Below, piece after piece: positions 63,634-64,000 of a stretch of DNA of 64,000 bases. The first letter of the stretch is position 1, and each line of letters starts with the position of its first letter. Made by a program: the position numbers and the translations under genes. Origin of the DNA: Scopulibacillus daqui. Its GTDB lineage: Bacteria > Bacillota > Bacilli > Bacillales > Sporolactobacillaceae. The notes beneath the pieces were generated by a model. The model worked only from the letters and a program-made list of their open reading frames with translations, had not been told where the DNA came from and did not search any database. The stretch spans positions 1 to 64,000 of the forward strand of contig NZ_JAFBER010000016.1 of the NCBI RefSeq assembly GCF_016908855.1. Reading direction: 5' to 3'.

Positions 63634-64000
63634 CTGCTTAAAATATCATTGCAAACCAAAATAATGGGACTTGTCTTATCGCTCGTATTTTTGATCATCA
63701 TTTTATTAACAGCTTCCTTCACGTACATAGAAGGAAAGCAAATAAAAGAACAGAAAGGGCATCTGGCGCTTGAATTGTCAAAAACCATCTCATCAATGCC
63801 CGAGATTATCAATGCTTTTCATACTGATGATCCGGCAAAAATCATTCAGCCGCTTGTTGAGAAAATCAGGAAGGAAACAGGAGCTGAATTTATTGTTGTC
63901 GGAAATAAGCAAGGCATACGATATTCTCACCCGGATCCTAACAGAATAGGCCATAAGATGGTCGGGGGCGATAATAAACGGGCGCTAGTGTCAGGCAAGT
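63634..64000 (+). CDS. N-terminal part of a DcuS/CitA-type sensor kinase (cut by window edge)
   Basis: An open frame to the window end encodes LKISLQTKIMGLVLSLVFLI (one span), then an extracellular sensor: EIINAFHTDDPAKIIQPLVE, TGAEFIVVGNKQGIRYSHPD and KMVGGDNKRALVSG. The IVVxNxxGIRYSHP...IG motif is that of the Cache/PAS-like domain of citrate and C4-dicarboxylate sensor kinases. The start is unusual: CTG 63634 lies 8 bases after GGAGGGG, while the first standard codon, TTG 63649, lies much further. Kinase domains are beyond the window. Confidence 0.8.
   Translation, partial: MLKISLQTKIMGLVLSLVFLIIILLTASFTYIEGKQIKEQKGHLALELSKTISSMPEIINAFHTDDPAKIIQPLVEKIRKETGAEFIVVGNKQGIRYSHPDPNRIGHKMVGGDNKRALVSGK

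Noticed and set aside
1-64000. CRISPR array, tRNA/rRNA cluster or prophage
   Set aside because: No regularly spaced direct repeats, no tRNA or rRNA signatures and no phage structural, integrase or lysis genes were seen.

Overview
The window looks like a chromosomal segment of a low-to-moderate G+C, aerobic Firmicute of the order Bacillales. Shine-Dalgarno sequences are strong (AAAGGAGG type) and starts are ATG, GTG or TTG. Gene content and order follow the yqzF-bkd-yqjC/D/E-yqjH-rnz-namA-yqjN-yqjQ-coaA-yqjW/X block remembered from Bacillus subtilis, with several accessory blocks between these core genes. I cannot name the genus from sequence alone. No rRNA, tRNA, CRISPR array or prophage was seen. 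The only mobile-element trace is the 3' end of an IS1182-like transposase at the left edge.

Layout. 1-11.8 kb: transposase tail, DUF2627 gene, the sigma-54 activator bkdR, a clear -24/-12 promoter, and the branched-chain keto-acid operon ptb-bcd-buk-lpdV-bkdAA-bkdAB-bkdB; then a 69-residue AIM24 fragment and a bacilliredoxin. 12-15 kb: a MarR regulator apparently starting at AUU, then an MFS transporter with a repeat-bearing tail, translationally coupled to a WrbA-like flavodoxin. 15-17 kb: an orphan hpaF/hpaG set for homoprotocatechuate breakdown. 17.5-23.7 kb: a Fur-boxed ferric ABC transporter, a PerR-boxed catalase and a CHY zinc-finger protein. 23.8-29.5 kb: amino-acid permease, large secreted protein of unknown function, DUF420, msrA and a 31-residue Prli42-like protein. 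29.7-32.8 kb: methylmalonyl-CoA epimerase, carboxyltransferase and M20 peptidase. 33-37.6 kb: two AAT permeases flanking an HxlR-DoxX pair. 37.9-49.4 kb: DinB, a PTS EIICBA with an uncharacterised barrel protein, rnz, namA, hydrolases, RocB-like peptidase, an SDR and a GNAT remnant. 49.6-50.8 kb: a second WrbA locus. 51-64 kb: PolY2/YolD, coaA, cls, DUF3189, HAD phosphatase, GNAT, HesB-like, azoR, yuzB, FMN reductase, glutaminase, Fsr-like MFS, SGNH hydrolase, DUF441 and a truncated sensor kinase.

Two themes recur. The first is oxidation of branched-chain amino acids and odd-chain acyl-CoA. The second is defence against electrophiles and oxidants: two WrbA-like proteins, azoreductase, NamA, an FMN reductase, HxlR-DoxX, bacilliredoxin, MsrA and PerR-type KatA. 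A TTAC-N5-GTAA palindrome is shared by the doxX and azoR promoters and suggests one regulator for both.

The most unusual observation is a repeated motif, roughly D-x-[DE]-[YF]-R-x-A-[LI]-[RK]. It occurs four times at about 25-residue spacing in the tail of the MFS transporter, and twice in the tail of an unrelated single-span membrane protein about 36 kb away. Each protein is encoded next to one of two close WrbA paralogues. This suggests an undescribed membrane-tethered flavoprotein module. The second locus also encodes a 34-residue membrane peptide.
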